64,000 nucleotides of DNA from the NCBI GenBank assembly GCA_015178975.1, contig WHVD01000071.1, positions 372,001 through 436,000 of the forward strand. Reading direction: 5' to 3'. Source of the DNA: Hysterangium stoloniferum. Taxonomy: Eukaryota; Basidiomycota; Agaricomycetes; Hysterangiales; Hysterangiaceae. A program made the translations under genes and the position numbers. Below are positions 1-11,866 of the stretch, piece by piece. Position 1 is the first letter of the stretch. Every line of letters starts with the position of its first letter. A model generated the notes under the pieces. That model did no database searches and was not told where the DNA came from. It was given only the letters and a program-made list of their open reading frames with translations.

Positions 1-3000
1 ATAACTCACAGTAGTTTCAGGAACCACCCGAACTTTCTCCTTAGCTTCTACTGGATCTAATTCATCAGCACTTTTCTTCCCTTGCCTTTCTGCCTTGCAC
101 AATGTATGATTATTTAACCCCATTCCAACCCAAATGTATGCACAGAAATAATCTGGCTCGACTTCTTGGGACAGCACACATATTAAAAAATCGACCCATT
201 GACGATGAATTTTGTGTAGATAATTCCACTTGAGGTTTGAATGCCAACTTTCAATATAATTGTTAGTATCAATACCATAATGCACATGCTAGAAAGAAAA
301 TAATTAGCAAGATTGAATAAAAACAAAGAGGACAGACCTTGCACCAAGCATGACACCAATGTTCCCTATGTGGGATCCATTCATTTGCCATATATTTGAG
401 CCAAGCCTTCTGTTCTGTCCATGCCTCTTGGATCTCCATCCATTGTCCTTCAAATTCTTGGGGAGTTTTTGCTATCAGAAGAAATACTACATTTTGTCGG
501 ACATCATGTAGTATTTCTTCACAGTCTTCTTTATCACGGCCTTTTGTTCTAATAACAGTCTGCCAACTATTAGCAGTTTAAGTATAAATTGAACTTTAAT
601 AATACCTTTGTCTTTATATTTGTGCCCCAAGCCTCCCATAAGTGCCAATAACAATACAAAATACTTACAGGGGAGTCTGCAAATGCCAAATGAAGTGTCA
701 GTACTTCTGTATCTGAGCAATCAATCATGAATGTGTGTGGGGACTAGGCACATTTTCCCCTGAGCCATGTAAGGAATTGCAGTAAGGGATGACTGAAACA
801 CAATAAGATTAGTACTAGGGAACGACATGTGTATAGGGACTGACACATGTGTGGGGACCAATGCATGTGTGGGGAACAACATGTGTGTAGGGAATGATGC
901 ATGTGTGGGGAACAACGTGTGTGTGGGGAACAACACCTGTGTGGGGAACAACACCTGTGTGGGGAACAACACATGTGTGGGGAACAACACATGTGTGGGG
1001 AACAACACCTGTGTGGGGAACAATGTGTGTGTGGGGAACAATGCATACAAGGGGGATCCAACATGTGTGCAGGACACACAATGCATCGTGCCATGCATGT
1101 GTGGGGAACAACACATGCAAGGGGGATCCAACACATGCATGGGGAACAACGTGTATGAGTGGGATCCAACATGTGTGCAGGACACACAACAGGTCATGCC
1201 ATGCATGTGTGAGGAATGATGCATGTGAGGGGGATCCAATATGTATAAGGGGCACAACATGTATGAGGGGGAAAGGGCTCCCTGTGTACATCTATGCTAC
1301 TGCACACCCTGCACACCACATGTTCATGTCAAGGCCCTATCACTCTTGTCTGTTGGCACATCACCACATCTGTTCCTTTCTCTCAGCATGCACAATTGTG
1401 TCGGTCTCGTTCCCCAGCCCACATCCACATCAACACCCCCTCATTCACATCACTCTTGTCCACTGGCACACCCAGGTCTGTTCCTTTCTATCACCCCAAT
1501 TAGATGGCAATGATGACTGCCGTACATGCCCTGCAACATTGCGTCTATGTGCCACCACTGTGCAAGGGGGATCCAACATGTGCAAGGGGAACAACATGTG
1601 CAAGGAGGATCCAACATGTCTTGTGCATGGGGAACAATGTGTGTGAGGAGGGGAATCCAACATGTGCATGGGGCACACAATGTGTTGTGCAATGCACATA
1701 TGAGGGTAATCCAACAAGAGTGTAGGGCACACAACATGTGTCATGCATGTACGGTGTAACCAATGCGTGTGTGGGGCACACAACATGGTGCACTGCTCAT
1801 GCCAGTGTAAAAAAAAAATAGAAAAGATGCAACTTATGAGATTTGTAATTGGTGATCAACCATGCTAACAGAACACTTCTTCCAGTGACATGATCTTGGA
1901 CCAGTTGAGAAACATTTTCTCACCAGAGGGTCCCCTGCATGTGTTTTGTGTTCAATCAAGGCACACGGTGTCACCATATTTATTAAAGAGCTTTTAGATT
2001 GTTAGAAAAACATACATATGACAAAATGAAGAAAAGCACACTTTGTGTTGCCATGGAGAACAGAGCATGATAGAAAAACCATTGCATGCTTCTTCACCTG
2101 GCATTTTCTCAAAGTCGGCTGCCTATCCCTTCTCCTGGAGCTTTTGGCACCATAGATATATACTTTCTTTCTTGTTTGGAGATAAAAATGAATCCCGTCA
2201 TGCCTTTCTTTGAATGGCATTGTAAATATCTTGACTGCTCAACTTGATGGCAAACTGTAATCTGCTGCTTTTAAAATAGAACAAAGTGAATGAGCAAGAA
2301 AAGAAAATACCTCAGACAATTGTTCACTTGTCATACATAGCATTGCCTTCATGGAGTTCTCATCAAACTCTTCATCTACTCTTGCATCTAGCCACCTATG
2401 AACCACATCTGGATTTCGCGATTCCTTCATGTGTTGAATTGTTGAAGGATCTTGATTAAAATTGTAAAAATAAAGAGACACTAAGGAGGATATCTGAAAA
2501 CTATTAAGTATACCAAATTCTAATATACTCTAAAGGTCATTTAAACATCTGGGATGTGATTCAAACATAATTTGGTTTTTAAAACTTTCAAAAAGTTTTA
2601 AACTCTCTCATACATTACAAACTAATGAATCTTTCTGGACACAAGTAGACAATAAAAAAAATTAGTAGTTTGAAACACTAATACTTTTAAAAAATAGATA
2701 CCTTTAAATAGTCCATTCCATGCATATGTATATCATTGGCACCTCTAAATACATATGTATTACTTCGGAATAGATTTGTCAATCTAAACAGATTTCTACT
2801 TGATTCAACATATCCAGAATATATAGGGGGTTTTACTTAATAAAGACAGCTGTGGTATGAAAAATTTCCAATAATATTTTACATATTTTACATGGAAATA
2901 ACTTCATTACAACTTTTAAAAAACAAAGTACTAATAAAAGTATTAGTAGGCATCTGTAAAAGGAAGGAAATTATATACAATGGAATTTGTTAAATAACTA

Positions 3001-3620
3001 TGGGTTGTATAAGATGTAATATGGAGAACTATTTCTGATGGTTGTTTTTTGATGATATAATTGTTTCAGAATAGATATCACTATTTAAAGATGGAGTTTT
3101 GTAAAAATAAGACTTTTATTAGTAAATATTTGAGATTATAGTAATTATAAACACCCTCCTAAGCAAAAGACTAGTAAAGACTCTAAAAGACACACCATGT
3201 CCATTGTGTTTCCAGTGATGCTCAACAACTACCTTCTCACAGCCAATAACCTGATAAATATCAATCTTCACATTACAACCTACTTTAATGCTTTGGGAAG
3301 TTTTCCTTCTCCTTGATGGGCTAAGGTTTGGATCTTTTCGATTGCGTGGCTGGCCAGCATGGTCACATTTGTAATGAAGCTTCCATTCATATATGTGTTT
3401 TTGGTTGCTCTCTAAAGTAAGCTATCTCAGATATATACTTTCAGAATAAATAAAAAATACATAGTTGTCACTGGGAGCTCAGACTTGTACCGCCAATTAA
3501 CATAAATAGCTTGCTCTGAGTCTAACCAATATTTCCAATCATCAACTTCAAATTCTAACACACAAGGATGAATGGGATATTCTGAGGGATGAGAATATGC
3601 ACTATATTGAGCTTTAATAA
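1..3620 (-). pseudogene. MULE-type transposase, decayed, running off the left edge
   Basis: Read on the minus strand, blocks of a fungal Mutator-like transposase appear in the expected order. 3480-3600 holds the N-terminal part (FEVDDWKYWLDSEQAIYVNW). 3181-3410 is a FAR1-like zinc region with HYKCDHAGQPRNRKD and a closing EHHWKHNGHG. 2239-2481 has NPDVVHRWLDARVDE. 2000-2250 has DIYNAIQRKA, SIYLWCQKLQEKG and GFSIMLCSPWQHKV, broken by in-frame TGA and TAG. 1800-1990 has KYGDTVCLD and LLAWLITNYKS in two frames. 620-800 has FLTWLRGKCA, a stop, then FMIDCSDTEVLTLHLAFADS. 338-545 has GQWMEIQEAWTEQKAWLKYM. 1-288 has HYGIDTNNYIESWHSNLKW. A clean intron lies at 289-337 (GT-AG on the minus strand, CTAAT branch-like motif). 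Several stops and frame changes show it is dead. It would act in the nucleus as a DDE cut-and-paste transposase. The family call is strong; exon borders are partly guessed. Confidence 0.82.
827..1790. repeat. 18-bp minisatellite, degenerate at both sides
   Basis: The clearest array (about 880-1050) repeats an 18-bp unit, CAACACCTGTGTGGGGAA, with few changes. Outside it the same words (ATGTGTGGGGAACAAC, GGGGGATCCAACATGTG) recur in looser order to about 1790. Because 18 is a multiple of three and the unit lacks stops, frames on both strands read as six-residue repeats (for example VGNNTC or CGEQHL); these are not taken as genes. The array sits exactly between two MULE coding blocks, at 800 and 1800, where an intron or insertion is expected. 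Confidence 0.85.
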
Positions 3621-5184
3621 AGGATCAATCATGTAACATGAGAAATAGCATATTCGCTGTCAACTGTGAGAGGTGTGGGAAGCAGGACCAAAAGTGCCTC
3701 AAACAATGCTTACACATCCCAGCAACTTGATATTTGATCATCAATGGGATCAGATCAGGAGTCTGGTGATCCTTGTGGCGGCAATAACTGAAAATTGATC
3801 AGCTAAGCCTTCGTATGGGGGAAATAATGATATCCCCAACCCCTTCCCAATTTCTACATAATCCTGCCCTTCGGAGAATTCAATGAAAACCGGGATTTTC
3901 TATGCAAAAAAACCCTATACCAAGACAAGGTTTTTCTTAAAGTTTTGTCAAGGGGAAAACTTTCAAGAAATGTAGAATCTAACTGTGTTTGAAATCATCG
4001 AAAAAGTTATATATTTCAACAAAGGTTTTCTTGGTCACAAACACTATGGAAATGTGTTTGTGAAATCTTGACAGTTCTACCTGTATTTCCTTGAAGGTTT
4101 TTTAAGGTGAAACCCCTGAACCAATTTGTACAGATTCAGCACAACAATCATCCCCAGTTGTCACAAATGATTTGTGACCAATCGTGACTCATCATGTGTA
4201 CAGCTCCCATGACATTGTTTCACCCTTACACTGTTCTACCTCAGATATATAAATCATAGATCTAGCATGCTATTTACCAGTCCATTATACACCCATCATA
4301 AGAAACTGAGTTTATCGAAATTATCTGCACACATGTGCCAATACTGTCCCATTTGGTAAGAGAAGAATGTTGTTTCAGAAGAGGTGTCAGGTGACACAGT
4401 TGATAAGTTGTTTATGGCAAAAAACAAGTTTGGGGCATAGATTGGGAAAGCAGGGTGAAAGGTTGGACAAAGGTGACACATCATACATGTCAGTCTGTAG
4501 CCTCAACGCCACATCCAGAAAGAATTATACAATATTGTTTCACCCTGATGTCCATAGGTACAAAGAATCAATTTGCGACCTACTGTAACTTCTGATTGAT
4601 GTAAATGTATCAAGGAGTGTTCCATGTGGGACCTCTTGTGTGTGGCTGACGTGCTTTGGGTGACCCCAAGTGACCCTGAAATAATAGGATTATCATTGCT
4701 GGGCTGTTCCTCATGTAAACATTGAACTTCAGTGGGGATGTGTAAATTGTGGAAGTTGTTCAAGGGGGTGCAGTTTAACTGTTGTCAGCAGTGCAGCCAA
4801 GATCCATGAAGGATGGTGTTTACATATGGCTCCAGTGAAGAAAGAAGAAATAGATTTACATCCTTCATAGTCCTTGAAGTTGGCATCCCACATATTATAC
4901 CCACCACCTGAGATAATCACAGCAATTAAAACAGTTGATCAAGCACAGGCAAGCCTCATGGTAGGATAGGTGCCATGGTTGCCAGTCTCCTTCGTACAGG
5001 GGGGTGCATCATTCTTATAGTCCAATCAGTTCAAGTCTTTAAATCCATTGAATGCATATTATTGACCATAAGGGATAGTCGTTTTTAATTTATGAATGGT
5101 GTCAAGACCAAGGGGTAAATATGACAACCTGGTTCTGTTGTGACAATCCAAATTTTGATGATGGGTAAAGTAAATTGGAATAGT
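3621..5184. other. No recognisable gene
   Basis: AT-rich sequence upstream of the MULE relic. Short open frames exist (4296-4588 and 4503-4920 on either strand) but none shows a family motif or convincing splice structure. It may include the outer part and terminal repeat of the MULE; no inverted partner was identified by eye. Confidence 0.4.
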
Positions 5185-5276
5185 AAAAAGTTAAATGCTG
5201 TTGACATTTACCATGAGGGAAATACAATACAAAAAAGTTAAATGCTGTGGAAATTTACCATGAGGGAAATACAATA
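5185..5276. repeat. 46-bp unit in two tandem copies
   Basis: Two adjacent copies of a unit starting AAAAAGTTAAATGCTGT and containing ACCATGAGGGAAATACAATA, differing at a few bases. No coding sense was seen. Confidence 0.7.
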
Positions 5277-5721
5277 TGAAAAAGAGATGAAATGATGTGA
5301 AGGTCTGATAGGATAACCTTTTCATCATTTTCTATTCCATAGTAGCTCAGCCTGGTTCTGAACGTTTAGTGATAATAATTGTAGAAAGAGATTAATAAAA
5401 GTGGAAGAGGATGCAATGCCGCAACAGATATCCCAGACCTGTATAACAGATATAATGTCTCAGTTGATGTGAAGAGAGAATCGACTAGAATTGACTGATG
5501 TACCTGTCTACCAAAGTGTTAATGTGCTATCAGCAAATACTAAGCATGAAGAAAATGTACCTCAGTTGATGCAAAGGGAGAATTGACTTATGTAAGTGTT
5601 AGATGTCAAAGAAAGCTAAGTATTTATGTCAAAGAAACACAATAGAAAGGAAAAGAAAACCAAGGTTGGTAAGACTGAAAAACATGTGACTCTCATGTGC
5701 AACTATGATGTGTGCAACACT
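5277..5721. other. No recognisable gene
   Basis: Low-complexity sequence with loosely repeated words (CAGTTGATG, AGAATTGACT). Nothing supportable as a gene. Confidence 0.4.
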
Positions 5722-5793
5722 GCTCTGAACCTTCTCTCTGGGGTGACCTTATAAACCCAATCTGATGTGGGAATGTTACATTAGGTGACATTA
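5722..5793. repeat. Left arm of an inverted repeat, split by element 1
   Basis: GGTGACCTTATAAACCCA, GATGTGGGAATGTTACATTA and GGTGACATTA occur here, and the arm resumes at 13883 after the retroelement (GGTGACAGCACCCACAT). The reverse complement of the whole arm is at 14640-14765. It resembles a terminal inverted repeat of a DNA transposon whose left end later received element 1. Confidence 0.65.
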
Positions 5794-6612
5794 TGTTACG
5801 ACTGGACAATCCTGCCAGACTCCAGGCACTAATCTGTACACCCCCACACGCTACAAGCACCAATTGTCTGTTTATAGGATTTCCTGCCTGGACTCCGTTA
5901 CATCAAGACTAGTTACATTCGACCTCATTAAGACACATATCAGTCGCCAGACTTCCCCCAGACTCCGTCTCTGTCTATGTCCGTCTTCATCCCATGCATC
6001 AGTCATCAGACCCCACTTAGAATCCCGTCACCGCTCTAATCGAGCCCCGTTCCCATTTTAGTCAAATGACCTGTCACGATTTAGGACTCCGCTCCCGCTC
6101 CGTTTCCCGTTATGGGTTATGCTTGTCACGATTCGGACTCCGCTCTGTTCCATTCCATTCCTAACACCAATTTGGTGTTGACTATTCCCGTTTTATGTTT
6201 TGTTAGTTTTGTTTCATTATTACTGGATTTGGTATGTCATTCACTCCATGGTCTATATAAACTGGCAGATGTTGTACATACAATCCAGTCAGAAAATTAG
6301 CTTAGATTCCCCCCAGTAATCTAATAACATTTTCTGCTCTAAAACCATACTTAATTCACACCGCTCGCACTAGTCGGAGCCCACAGGCTCCAGCATATCT
6401 ATCTCTCTCAACTATCTCGACCCACGACCCACGAACCCCCGACTTACGACCTACAACCCACGAACCCCACCCGGACTCCCCGGGACTCCCGTCCGTCCGT
6501 TTGAAATTGGACAACAGAATCTAGCGAGGGCGCAGCCTATAAGCTGAAGCCAAGTCCTACCGGATATCCTGTGGGTTTCTCCAGAAACCCGGCCTGTGTG
6601 TGTATCCTAACA
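5794..6612 (+). repeat. 5' LTR of element 1
   Basis: Starts TGTTACGACTGG and ends TGTGTATCCTAACA, 819 bp, with a matching partner at 13063-13882. A TATA box (CTATATAA, about 6253-6260) lies 33 nt before AGTCAGAAAAT at 6287, the probable transcript start. The downstream leader includes AAGCTGAAGCCAAGTCC (6541-6557), which recurs in every LTR family of this window. Confidence 0.95.
6254..6287 (+). promoter_or_regulatory. LTR promoter: TATA box and inferred start site
   Basis: TATATAA at 6254-6260 is followed 33 nt later by the 11-mer AGTCAGAAAAT, which exactly complements the priming site at 6615-6625. In Tf1-type self-priming the complementary segment is the extreme 5' end of the RNA, which places the start at 6287. 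The start is inferred, not measured. Confidence 0.7.
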
Positions 6613-6614
6613 GT

Positions 6615-6625
6615 ATTTTCTGACT
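6615..6625 (+). other. Self-priming primer-binding site of element 1
   Basis: ATTTTCTGACT begins 2 nt after the LTR and is the reverse complement of AGTCAGAAAAT (6287-6297) inside the LTR. No tRNA-like TGG-start site was seen. This is the arrangement known for Tf1, where the RNA 5' end folds back to prime reverse transcription. Confidence 0.8.
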
Positions 6626-6648
6626 AATACTCGCAGACTGTTGTCATT

Positions 6649-7944
6649 ATGCCACCAAGAAGAAGTACACGCGCACAGTCATCAATACCTGGACCGTTGA
6701 CTCTTCATTCCCCATTAACTCTGTATACCAGTCAGACACTTGTGAACCAGTCGGAACCCATGGAAGAAGCCCGTATTGAAGAAATCCCGGAAAACCTGGA
6801 CGAATCCGAGCACGAGGACAATTCCGTGGCCCCTGACAAGGGCAAAGGTGTCGAAATCCCTCTCGAAAATCCTCCGCCTGTTCAACGACCGCACTTGGGG
6901 GATCCTACTTCTGAATTTTTAGCAGGTACCATAGATAAATTCATGACGCACCTGCTCCAAGAATGAAAGAAAAAGGAACAAGAACCTCCACAGTCAAAAG
7001 TCAATTCTCCGGAACCCTTCACAGGTTCCAACCCAAACAAACTCTCTACTTTCCTCATGCAATGTCACTTCAACTTCCGTGATCGTGCCGCTGCATTCTC
7101 CACGGACTCCCGAAAAGTCAACTATGCACTGTCATATTTGTTGGGATCTGCATTGAAATGGTTCGAACTGGCTTTTAGTGGGATTTCCGAGGAAGAGCCG
7201 CTCTGGCTTGAAAATTGGGAGGCTTTTGTTGAGGAGCTTGAAACCAACTTTGGCCCATATGACCCGATAGGAGAAGCCGAGAATAGCCTCACAAATCTTC
7301 GTATGAAGGACACGCAGCGCATCACGGACTATATCGTCCAATTCAATAATCTTGCAGCTCGTTGTCAGTGGGGCGATCCCGCTCTCCACCACCAGTTCTA
7401 CGCCGGTCTGCCATCCCGCCTTAAAGACGAAGTCTCGAAAGGAGAAGATGGCAAGCCAAAAACCCTGTCCCGTATGCCCCTCAAAGCTCAAAACACGGAT
7501 GCACATTATTGGGAATGTCACGTGGAAGTTGCCCACGAGACGTCCGTGGACAAAGTAAACAAGTCCAAGGACAATAAAAACAATAACAATAATTCGTCAA
7601 CCAGCAACCAGAACTCCACGCAATCCGACAAGAAGAACGATAAGAAGTCTTCAAACAACAACAACAATAAGGACAATAAGGACAACAACAAGGGTCAACA
7701 GTCCGGCAAACAAGCCGGAAAACCCGACCTCTCAGGCAAATTCAGACCCGATGGCAAATTGACTCCACAAGAAAGACAATGTCGTATGGACAACAACCTC
7801 TGTCTCTTGTGTGGGAAACCTGGTCATTGAGTCCCAGAATGTCCGCTGGCAAAAGCAAACTCTTCAAAGGGTCGATCAGCCAAAGCTGCCTCCACAGAAA
7901 CCCCGTCGAATGACAAACCGGCTGCCGATTCGAAAAAAGAGTAA
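6649..7944 (+). pseudogene. gag: gag of element 1, with in-frame TGA codons
   Basis: One frame of 431 codons runs from ATG 6649 to TAA 7942-7944 and is interrupted by TGA at 6964 and 7828. It shows a retrotransposon capsid-type core (PEPFTGSNPNKLSTFLMQC through KWFELAFSG and LTNLRMKDTQRITDYIVQFN), then an Asn/Lys-rich linker. A CCHC zinc knuckle (CLLCGKPGH, stop, VPEC) follows, whose missing residue is consistent with CGA to TGA. Gag packages the element RNA in particles. Near its end the bases GAAAAAA precede the terminal TAA by one codon and the protease frame is -1 relative to gag, suggesting programmed frameshifting in the ancestor. Confidence 0.88.
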
Positions 7945-7952
7945 GCAACCCC

Positions 7953-10900
7953 ATGGACTCCGCACGCGTTAGGGGTTGCATTGCCTGTCCGCACATTCAA
8001 GAGTTCACTCACCTCAACACATCCGCTCTTTCACATTCTGATTCATTTCTCGTTAAACTTATGTCTAATATGATTCTGAAATTCATTTTTTCAGCTCTTA
8101 TAGATTCCGGCTCGACTCATTGTTTTTTAGATACAAAATTCACACAAAAAATTTCTTTGTCAACTTATTCGATAAATCCCGTCGGTCTCCACCTCTTCAA
8201 TGGCACAAGTAATTCGGTTGTTACCCAAGCTTGTGATTTACCCATCAATTTCCTTTGTGGAACATCTCAATCGGTCACTGTCTATGTGACCCAGTTAGAC
8301 TCAAGTTGCTCGGTGGTCCTAGGACATAACTGGCTTACCCGCTACAATCTGTTGATTGACTGGATAGCTAACATTATAACATTCTGGACTCCCGCGGCGA
8401 CCGAGGAAACTGCGCCTGTCTCGGCCTCCATGGCACCCATGGCCTTCTGGCACCTGCAGTCTCGAGGACTCCTGTGATCCCTACGGCACCACTGGCTTCC
8501 CTGGAACCCACAGCACCTCCATCCATTTCTCTGATTAATGCTGCAGCTTTTATTAGGGCTTCAAAAATGGATGGGTCCCAGGCGTTCACTATCAACTTAA
8601 AAATTGATGAAGCAACTGGACGTTTTTCAACCCCGGTATCTGAATCTGAGCAAGCCACTGACCTAGAAGGCGTCCCAGAGAAATATCATGACTTCACGGA
8701 TGTTTTTAGCAAGTGGAAAGCTGACCGGCTTCCGCCTCACAGAGAATACGACTTAAAAATCGATCTTGAAGATGGCGCCCAGCCACCCCTAGGACATATT
8801 TACCTGCTTTCGTCCATGGAATTATCTGAAATCTGTGATTTCCTGGATGAACATTTGTCCATAGGTTTTATTCAACCCTCAAAGTCTCCTTTTGGAGCAC
8901 CTGTTCTGTTTGTCAGAAAGAAAGATGGATCCCTTCGACTATGTGTTGATTTTAGAGGACTCAATGCTGTCACCAAAAAGGACAAATATCCACTCCCACT
9001 CATATCTGACCTGCTTGATGTTCCGCGGAATGCCCAGATTTACACCAAAATAGATCTCAAGCATGCCTATCATTTGGTCCGGATTGCTGCAGGCGACGAA
9101 TGGAAAACCACTTTTAGAACCTGTTATGGGGCCTTCGAGTGGTTGGTCATCCCCTTTGGACTCACCAATGCTCTATGTGTTTTTCAGCGTTTTATCAACG
9201 ACATTTTCTCCGATATGCTCGATGTATGCGTCATTGTTTACTTGGACAACATTCTTATCTACTCCGAGAATCCCGTGGAACACGACAAACAAGTCCATGA
9301 AGTTCTCCGGAGGCTCAGACAACATGGTTTATTCGTGAATGGTAAAAAATGTACTTTTGACACGGACTCCATGGAATACCTAGGTTTCATGATGGGACCC
9401 GATGGACTCTGCATGGATGAAACTAAAGTACAAGTCATCAAAGATTGGCCCGAACCCTGAAAAGTTAAAGATATCCAATCCTTCCTCGGCTTTGCCAATT
9501 CTTACCGATGTTTTATCCGTGGATATTCCGACATCACGGTACCCCTTACCTGTCTTATGTGTAAGGGTACTCCGTGGAATTTTAATGATAAGTGTCAAAA
9601 AGCTTTCAATCTTTTAAAAAATTCTTTTTCTACAGCTCCTATTCTGTCGCATTGGAAACCGGACTTCCCGCTCATTGTTGAAATGGACACCTCCGACTAT
9701 GCACTTGGAGCCATTTTGTCTATCCAGGACTCTGACAGAGAAGTTCACCCCGTGGCTTTTCTGTCCCAGACTTTTACCGGAGCAGAGCTCAACTACAATG
9801 TTTATGATAAAGAACTTCTGGCAATCTTTTCAGCTTTCAAAGCGTGGTGACACTATTTGGAAGGTTCAGGAGCTCCTATTGACATTGTAACAGATCACAA
9901 AAACCTGGAATACTTTTCTACCACAAAACTTTTAACCCACCGGCAGGCCTGCTGGTCTGAATATCTCTCTGCCTTCAACATGATTATCCGCTTTCGACCT
10001 GGCCGTCTCAGCGGCAAACCCGACGCTTTAACTAGACGATGGGACATCTACCCTAAAGAGGGAAGCAACAACTATGCAATGGTAAATCCGCACAACCTGA
10101 AACCTATTTTCACGAATCAACAGCTTACCGCATCGGTCTGCACAACTTTCCTCGTCAATCCCATTGTCCATGGAATTATCATTATGGATATCGAGAAGTT
10201 ACATCAAGATATTCTATCAGCAATTCCGCTAGACCCAGTTACTAAAGCTCATCTGGACAATCCCGTGGACCCCGATCAACCTCGGTGGTCTCTTGAACAA
10301 CATGGTTTCATTAGACTTGATGATTGTATCTATGTACCGGACTCCGGCAGCCTCCACCTCAGGATCCTTCAATACAAACATGATCATCCACTCTCAGGAC
10401 ATTTTGGGTACAACAAAACTCTATCATTAATAATAAGAGAATATACTTGGCCCGGACTCCGTGGATTTGTTAAGCACTATTGTAAATCTTGCACTACTTG
10501 TCCCCACTCGAAATCTCAGCGACACAAGCCATACGGCCTTTTGAAACAACTCCCGGTACCGGAACACCCGTGGAATTCTATCTCTATGGATTTCATTGAA
10601 CACCTACCGGATTCCGAAGGCTTTTCTGCTATTCTAGTCGTTGTTGACAGATTCTCAAAACAAGGTATATTCATCCCTACTTATGATACAATTACGTCCG
10701 TGCAGTTAGTGGAACCTTTCATTATCCACATATTTTCCAAGCATGGAGTTCCGTCCCACGTGACTTCCGATAGAGGATCAGAGTTCGTGTCTCACTTCTT
10801 TAGATCCCTCGAAAAATCCTTGGACATGACACTACATTTCACATCCGGACATCATCCCGAAAGGTGACGGACAAACTGAACACGTCAACCAGACATTGGA

Positions 10901-11669
10901 ACAATACCTCTGTGTATATTGCAACTACCAACAGGACAATTGGAAGACCTTGTTACCACTTGCAGAGTTTGCTTACAACAATGCACCTTCAGCCACTACT
11001 GGCATTTCCCTGTTCTTTGCAAATAAAGGATATAATCCAAATATTACAGTACATTGAGAATGAAATCTCGCCTCTGCTCGCACTCAAGAGTTCACCACAG
11101 ACCTCCATGAGCTCCACGAGGAACTCCGGACTGCAATATTGTCCGCCCAAGAGCAATACCAACATTCAGCGGACAAACACCGGATCCCACCACCAAACTT
11201 CAAGATTGGCGACCGTGTTTATGTCAAAGCTCAATTCTTCCAGACTACCCGTCCATCAAAGAAGCTTGCTGAAAAATATTGAGGTCCGTTTGAAATTATC
11301 GCACAAGTAGGTTCAGTCTCTTGGACTCTACGGCTTCTGGATAGCATGCACGCGGTACACCCGGTATTTCATGTTTCTATGCTAGAACCTTGTACTGCTA
11401 ACACTATCCCGGATTGCATGCAATCTCCACCTCCTCCTGTCATCATTGACAGAGAATCCGAGTTTGAAATCTCACAGATTTTAGATTCAAAAATTGACAA
11501 GCATTGACGCACTTGTAAACTGCTTTACTTGGTCAAGTGGGCAGGTTACGAGGGCACCAATGAAGAGACCTCATGGATTTTGGCCATGGAACTCGGTAAT
11601 GCCATGGAAATTGTTACTGACTTTCATACAGCTTACCCGCTCAAACCTGGACCATTATCTTCTCTCTAA
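7953..11669 (+). pseudogene. pol: pol of element 1: protease, RT, RNase H, integrase, chromodomain
   Basis: The aspartic protease (ALIDSGSTHCFLD, then VVLGHNWLTRYNLLIDW) is in one frame to 8477. RT, RNase H and integrase lie in another frame, 8474-10867. RT has FGAPVLFVRKKDGSLRLCVD and an active site reading YLDN instead of YLDD. RNase H has EMDTSDYALGAIL. Integrase has the HHCC region (HPLSGHFGYNKTL, CKSCTTC) and a core with MDFIEHLP and TSDRGSEF. An extra A near 10860 shifts the frame. The remainder (DGQTEHVNQTLEQYL onward) ends in a chromodomain, YLVKWAGYEGTNEETSW, stop TAA 11667-11669. In-frame stops (9458, 9848 and several after 11050) are all TGA, several where family members have Arg. 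Reverse transcription and targeted integration would be its roles; it cannot work as is. Confidence 0.93.
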
Positions 11670-11866
11670 CTGCACTCCATGGACCCCGTGTTACGTTTGG
11701 ACTCATTTTCATTATTCCCTGTCGCCCTATGTCTCTCTTTGCTTTTACAGGTTCTGACATGTCTAGTCAAGTCTTTAAGCGGACTCTCCGTGGACTTTGG
11801 CTTTGACTCTCTTTTTTTATGTATTTTCACACTTGCTTTTATGTTCAAATTATCAAGTTCTATTCT

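Noticed and set aside
721..1793. Several overlapping ORFs of 80-250 codons on both strands
   Set aside because: They are products of the 18-bp stop-free minisatellite and its degenerate flanks; composition is Cys/His/Gly repeats with no homology-type motif.
8400..8480. Programmed frameshift between protease and RT in both elements
   Set aside because: RT is offset in the same sense relative to protease in both, but in element 2 the break can be placed inside RT-proximal coding sequence near 25440 and in element 1 earlier, so independent indels explain it better.
8374..8658. Minus-strand ORF opposite the protease-RT linker of element 1
   Set aside because: Shadow of a well-supported plus-strand pol region; no motif or splice signals.
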